Positions 58,700 through 64,000 of a stretch of 64,000 nt of DNA are shown here, one piece after another. This stretch comes from Trichostrongylus colubriformis (lineage: Eukaryota; Nematoda; Chromadorea; Rhabditida; Trichostrongylidae): the NCBI GenBank assembly GCA_963978905.1, contig OZ022257.1:36857919-36921918 (forward strand). Reading direction: 5' to 3'. Under the pieces are notes generated by a model. That model saw nothing but the letters and a program-made list of their open reading frames with translations, was not told where the DNA came from and did not search any database. How positions within the stretch are numbered: the stretch's first letter is position 1; every line of letters begins with the position of its first letter. The translations under genes were made by a program, and so were the position numbers.

Positions 58700-59520
58700 C
58701 TCCTAATTATTTGCGCGTAGTCTAGCGTAGTCTATTACTAATAACTTCAACAAAAAACAACGATTACACAATCTGATACAACTTCTATATAGAGCAGTGC
58801 ATAATAATCATTCATTCGGGAAGATGTTCGAAATGAGCTCCTCTTGCAGTAATACAGACCTTCAATCTCTACTCCACTCTCATCGTGCGACATCACTGTG
58901 GGCTGCAGGAAGGTGTGTCGAAATCGTCCCACAATAAATCATCAGCCCTTCATCAAAATGACACATGCAAGTATCCATGATATTGCCAGAAGTGTAGCGA
59001 ATCAGATGGTGCTTGTTTTGTGAGAAAAGATGCAGTCTGTGTCGAGTTATGCCCGAATTTGAAATAGCGAAAACCGGCTTAAACGCTCCTAACAGCCCGA
59101 TAAAATCTTGTTCGAAGATAACAGTCAAAGGCTCCCCTGGGTTGCTGAAAATTTTGTCAGTGTTCAATGCTTGCTCTAACAGGACTGGGCACCTGCTCAT
59201 CCTGCGAGATCCACACTGGCATCCTGCGAGAGTCACTCACCTGACTACTGGACGGAATACTTCTGGCCGCCTAAATCGCCTGATCTGAATCCGATGGATT
59301 TCGCTGTGTGGGGCTACCTGCAGCAGAAGGTCTCCTCGAAAAGGCACCAAAGTTTGAACGCTCGCAAGGCTTCACTTCAGAAGCAGTGGGACGACGTCAC
59401 CTTCCTGCGGCCCACAGTGATGTCGGTGGAGGAGAAACTGAAGGCCTGTACTGCTGCCAAAGGAACTCATTTCGAACATCTTCTCGAGTGAATGATTGTT
59501 AGGCACTGCTTTACATAGAA
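58700..59520. pseudogene. Tc1/mariner-superfamily transposase ends in inverted arrangement
   Basis: Plus strand 59200-59490 encodes SPDLNPMDFAVWGYLQ (the last catalytic block of a DDE transposase), followed by a C-terminus ending KGTHFEHLLE. Minus strand 58930-58800 encodes a related C-terminus (LQPTVMS, RSSFRTSS in a shifted frame; DNA similarity is clear). The C-terminal ends therefore face outward on both sides, a second case of a palindromic transposon remnant in this window. Confidence 0.65.
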
Positions 59521-60187
59521 ATTGTCAGTCGCGACATCATCAGACTTTTTAGGCCTCTGAAGACGACGAAAGGGTCGAATTGTACGTCCGGCCATCAATA
59601 AAACTGATCCATCCAAAAACCTCGTTTTTCAAAGCAGCATATGTAATGTGAACAACATGCCGAGGTTTTAAGAAGAGAATCTTGTAGCTAGAGAGTTTCT
59701 CCTCCAATGTGAAGCTTTTTTTGACATCTGAAGCAGTAGGGAAATTCTTGGGGGCTGTGCATAACCAGTAATACATTTCCTAAAAACCAATGCGCTTGAT
59801 TCAATTCCAGAGTTCTGAAATTGAGTTCTGCGAAAAGTACAAAAAACCCTGAATGGAAAGCGCTGAACACGGAATAGCAGTAAGGCGCTTATTCATGTGC
59901 TATTCAGTCAACTACAAGAGCTGTTTCCACATTGGCTTGCGTATGCTGAAAGCGTTGCCGTTTGTCAATTTGTACCCAGTCAAATGTCCCGTCCCCAAGG
60001 AAAGGGCGGCTAATTATAACAAATAGGGGAGGGCGCTGACATACTAAAAAGGGGCAGCTGCTCGGTTGCGTCGTTGAGGTCGAGCGGTTGCTCATTTCTC
60101 AGGTCTTATTCATTGTATCTCTCACATTAGCTGATATGTAACAGTTTAGATAATTGCAAGAAGGAAGTGGTTAGCGCTAATCAATCA
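59521..60187. other. No recognisable gene
   Basis: Short ORFs only; nothing could be assigned. Confidence 0.4.
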
Positions 60188-60882
60188 TTAACCCATAACG
60201 GACGGGTGCGCCACATGATCACGCAACCCATAACGGACGGCGGCGTTTTTGACGGGGTTGTCGGTGGGCGAGCGCGTTTTTATCAAATCTTTTTTCGATT
60301 CTTATCAATTTAGCCATTTTTGTGACTTTTTGTGCAGTTGCTACTGATAAAAAGGTCATCGCTGTGTTGTGATACCGCCTCATGCTGTTGTACGCGGTAC
60401 TTCTCTCTACCTACAAACTACTGCAGAAAAGTCATGCATTTCGAGTAATAAGATGAGCGCGAGGTTTTCAGATGGGAAAGAAGTGTACCTCGGGAACAAA
60501 ATCGGAGCCTATGGATTCTAATGAATTGTTGATTGTAACTAAAAACAATTGTTGTCATTTGTTTGCACAACTAGAAAGGATCGCATTTGAAGTTACTCGC
60601 ATAATGTTTGTTGAAAATTTACGCTGTACCGGTCCTGGAAGCATATGTTATTCCTCAAAACTTGTAGTGTATGCGTGTATAATTGGTTATTTGCAAATAT
60701 TACAAAACTAGAAGAGAAATAATTTTAAATGTCGGGAGTAACCATGTGGCGCACCCGTCCTTAGGCCGCTTCCATACTTTGCGCACCGACGCCGTCACGC
60801 GCGTGCCGGCGTCACGCGCGTGACGCAGGCACGCGCGTGACGGCGTCGGTGCGCAAAGTATGGAAGCGGCCTTATGGGTTAA
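60188..60882. mobile_element. Inverted-repeat element interrupted by a MITE
   Basis: TTAACCCATAACGGACGGGT continuing GCGCCACATG at 60188-60217 is mirrored at 60743-60882, but the right end is split by the 108-bp MITE at 60764-60871. A partial direct copy of the end (ACCCATAACGGACGG) follows at 60226-60241. The interior has no recognised gene. Confidence 0.65.
60764..60871. mobile_element. 108-bp GC-rich palindromic MITE with TTA duplication
   Basis: GGCCGCTTCCATACTTTGCG starts an almost perfect palindrome. Arms of ~44 bp surround a centre that is itself palindromic (CGTCACGCGCGTGACG). TTA lies on both sides (60761-60763 and 60872-60874). A TTA duplication and GGCC ends fit PIF/Harbinger-type MITEs. 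Confidence 0.75.
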
Positions 60883-63400
60883 AGCGCTATGCTCCCAATT
60901 TTGATTGAATATTAAGGCCGCATTCAATAACAGCATGTAAGACGGCGTGCAGTATCAGCTGCCGATCCCTAGCCATTTATTCATCTTCCTCGTACCAACA
61001 GGACCTCAATGCAGTGGGGGCTCTTAGGAATGGGGACTTTTTCTCAGTGTGTGCATTATTACCAGTCGTTTTCGAACAACCACGTGTCGCATTTAATAAT
61101 TCATTACACCACATGTAGCATTTTATAATTTAAATTACACAGTGGTTCACACGTTTCCGTTTCCAAACCATCATGGGAACTAACAACAACTTAGAGATTT
61201 CGTGAACAGTAAAAGTGTAAACCTAGTGATTACAACAAACCTAATACGGCAATATTATCCTAGCACTATATACTACATATTCACTTAGCCTAGTATGTCT
61301 GTGCGTGTACTATGTGCGTGTCTGTCGGTCACGAAATTCATATATTGCATCAACAAAGATGGAATACTGAGTTTTATAAGTGATGTAGAGGGTGGAATGG
61401 AGACACAAGTGGTGTGGGACGAAAGTGGTGCCAACACATAAAGGCTGATAGGGAGCGGAAGAGGTGAACCGAAGGGTGAATGTCACCAATTCGTTGCGCT
61501 TTCTTCTCAACAGAGGAGCGCTGGTGCCCGATGTGCTATGTGGTGCACGGGGATATCAACGGTGGGTGATCCGAATTGATGACCTGTGATAAAATTGATA
61601 AGAGGCACGAATTTCCAAAAGCTGCCAAATCCAGTGCGCTTTCTCAGGTTGACAGTGGAGCGGTGATACTCATAGGTATATTTGTGGAGTGGGACGGAAA
61701 CCTCAGTGATAAGTGCTTCAATATGATTTATTTATTTATTTATTTATTTATTTATTTGTAACGCTGCTTAAGGCAGACGTAGGAAATATACAAAGAGCAA
61801 CATCAAATGATCACATTACACCTCAGTTAAACATAGCTCAGCAATTCCTTCTTAACACGGCTTTTAAAAAGTGAAAACATTTGATAGGAAGCATCAGAAG
61901 GCAGGTGTCGCCAAATATGCTTCGCTTTCTGTTTCTGACTTCTGGAATGAGATACTTCCTGAGTGCTGTGCACAAGCTTATGTTGAGACCTATTCCAGTA
62001 CTACAACTACAGTTTCTTACTCACTACTCGCATGATATTATCCTTTATCGTCCTGTATGAAATCTCGTGCCTATCCGTTTCCGTTCTTTGATAATGCTCA
62101 GTGCTTATTACCTACTGGACGGTTGTGCGTAATGACTATCCACCTGGATCACCTTCTTAGAAAGCGCGGCTAGTTCACAGTGAGACCACTTGTTCACTTG
62201 GAGTTTGCAGTGACGCTCACTGGGACGGTGACCCATTTGGACCGTCTTTGCGCACACCCTTTCTAACCCCTTCTCCATACGCCTCTGTGTGAGTCTAGAA
62301 GGATGATGGGATACGATTTTCTTGGACCCTGTTGATATTGCAAATTCTTTTGGACCCTATTGGTACCAAAATCGTATCTTCGGTAGATGCGGTGGGAGGC
62401 ACCAATATTTTTGGATATCCCTCTATTTTTGGAACAATCGTGTATGGCTAATCTGTTGTGTGCTTGGATTTAATATAGAAGGAAGATTTCAGCCTCTAGT
62501 GACTGTAGCACATCAATGCCAGGAAAAGAACTATTCCAAACTTCCAGCATTTTCCGCCCATATATGTAAAGGAAAATCATAGGAATACGATTACCAATGC
62601 CTTCCTTCTGTGGACGTTGAAGCCTACTTCTTCTGATGATGAACCAATTCTTTTCGTTCATTTCAAACAGGTCACTTCTACTTTATGTTGGTACTGCTTC
62701 AGCCAACTTCTCTGCTTTGCCCTTCTCTGCTGTACAAAAATCAAAGCGTATGTGAAAGTGTTCAATCAAAAGAAGAACCCAGTTGTGGAAAATTTTGGAC
62801 CGCTTCCAATCGCCATCCGTTTTCAGGCTTACAGTGGATTCCGAATGTGTTCGAATGACACCAAATACAATTGTTTCGGTCAACACACAGGGCAAGTACG
62901 GTAATGGTGTTACCGTATTGTTGTCACCCTCCACCATAAAAGGCTTCAAAATGCATTAGCAGTTTTTTGACCGACAGGCGAGCATTAACACACCGTAGCT
63001 TACGATATTTCCTTGTGAAACTACGATTCGCATTATCGTCGATCATGTGTGCTATCATGTGCACCGTCACTAGAAAGTGCCATCCATGCTTTGGATGAAT
63101 ACGCCGAGCGTTTTGCTCACTCGATCCCATAAAAAGTGTTGGCTGATGTAGGCAGTATGATGGTGGCTGGAAATCGGTATCCATTAAGTGTGTGTAACAA
63201 TTCATGTGCCGAATCAAATAGCACTAAAATGGACGACGCTCAAGGGAGCCATAATTCTATCGCGGTGCTCCTTTTTTGCTTACGCTTCTGAGCTTTATTC
63301 TTCGGGAGGCAGTCTCCCTCTCATAATTCTCGTGGAACACCATTCGCCTGCAGGAACTGAATCAATAGACAATGTGGTATCCATATCTTCTTCTTCTTCT
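60883..63400. other. No recognisable gene
   Basis: A (TTTA)n tract at 61725-61758 resembles the complement of a LINE tail. A TTC repeat lies at about 63388-63403. No coding sequence could be supported. Confidence 0.4.
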
Positions 63401-63409
63401 TCTCCCTAG

Positions 63410-64000
63410 CATCAGTCCCGCGCCATTGCGGGGTCCGCTACTCTTGTCAGTTGCCACCACTTTCTTCTATCCAAGGCACCCTCTGCCGTGGCTTTTACTT
63501 CCGTGAGGTCCGTTTTGATGACGCCCCTCCACCTTTTCTTTAGGACTCCTCGTGGTCGCTTACCGGGAACTTCGAACTCTACCGCCTTCTCAAATGGGTA
63601 GTCTGCCGACCTTCTCAGCACGTGCCCATACCATCTTAGCCGCTGCTCCCTCAACTTCAGCTGGAATGGTGCCGTCTGCATGACTGCCATGACGTCCCCG
63701 TTCCTGATCCTGTCGAGACGCGTCCAGCCACATGCCCATCTCAGCATCCCCACCTCTGCGAAATGTAGTTGCTTTCAAGATTCTTTGCTATGGGCCAGCA
63801 CTCGCTGCCATAGAACATTGCGGGTCTCATCACCGATCGGTACACCTTGCCCCTTAGAGTCCTGAAGCATCGTCGACGCAGAGGATTCCTGTGGATTCTC
63901 TCCATTTCAGCCATGGCGTATTTAATCGAGCTTATACGGCCTGACCTACCTTACCATCCTCGGTTATATCACTTCCCAGGTATCGGAAGTCCTGAACTCT
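63410..64000 (-). pseudogene. RTE-type LINE C-terminal fragment
   Basis: Read leftward: KDFRYLGS near the window edge, a broken middle, then LREQRLRWYGHVLRRSAD and GKRPRGVLKKRWRGVIK, the conserved C-terminal block of RTE-clade LINE polyproteins. Frames change at least once. The element continues beyond the window. Confidence 0.8.

Overview
This window looks like transposon-rich nuclear DNA of a parasitic nematode, most likely a strongylid or hookworm-type worm. The evidence is short introns with GT..AG borders, a bandit-like mariner, RTE and CR1-type LINE remnants, Ty3/gypsy pol, many foldback MITEs and a Penelope-like retroelement family. I found no rRNA, no convincing tRNA, no CRISPR and no ordinary housekeeping gene.

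The centre (about 5.1-31.7 kb) is a composite built around Penelope-like retroelements (PLEs) of the N-terminal-endonuclease type (Naiad-like). One copy is full length and has an intact 1000-codon ORF (25136-28138): GIY-YIG endonuclease, CxC linker, reverse transcriptase with YMDD. A second, 5'-truncated copy follows head to tail (29045-30399). A third (8553-10685) lies at the 5' end of a decayed UPF1-like SF1 helicase gene (8442 down to about 5150). A 5365-bp block holding most of that helicase, the PLE copy and the end of another gene (6072-11436) is repeated inverted at 17735-23099 with almost no differences. A further 202-bp foldback starts exactly at the outer breakpoint.

Two features deserve most attention. 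(1) Every PLE 3' end carries an ~87-nt RNA motif. It has all three strands of a hammerhead ribozyme core (CUGANGA, GAAA, GUC) and three helices that covary between element subfamilies, but the strands are connected in a non-canonical, kissing-loop order. (2) A spliced gene of unknown family (called gene X here) sits on the minus strand, divergent from the PLE 5' end. It occurs twice (11202-12210 and 23537-24667), with diverged protein sequence but identical exon lengths and phases. The left copy is preceded by a tandem array of ~480-bp units carrying splice-flanked mini-exons.

The flanks (1-5 kb and 31.7-64 kb) hold transposon debris: RTE LINE pieces at both window ends, gypsy pol, TA-flanked elements with long inverted repeats, a complete but frameshifted mariner, a palindromic mariner derivative, a CR1 LINE remnant, a fragment of a second GIY-YIG type, and nested MITEs.
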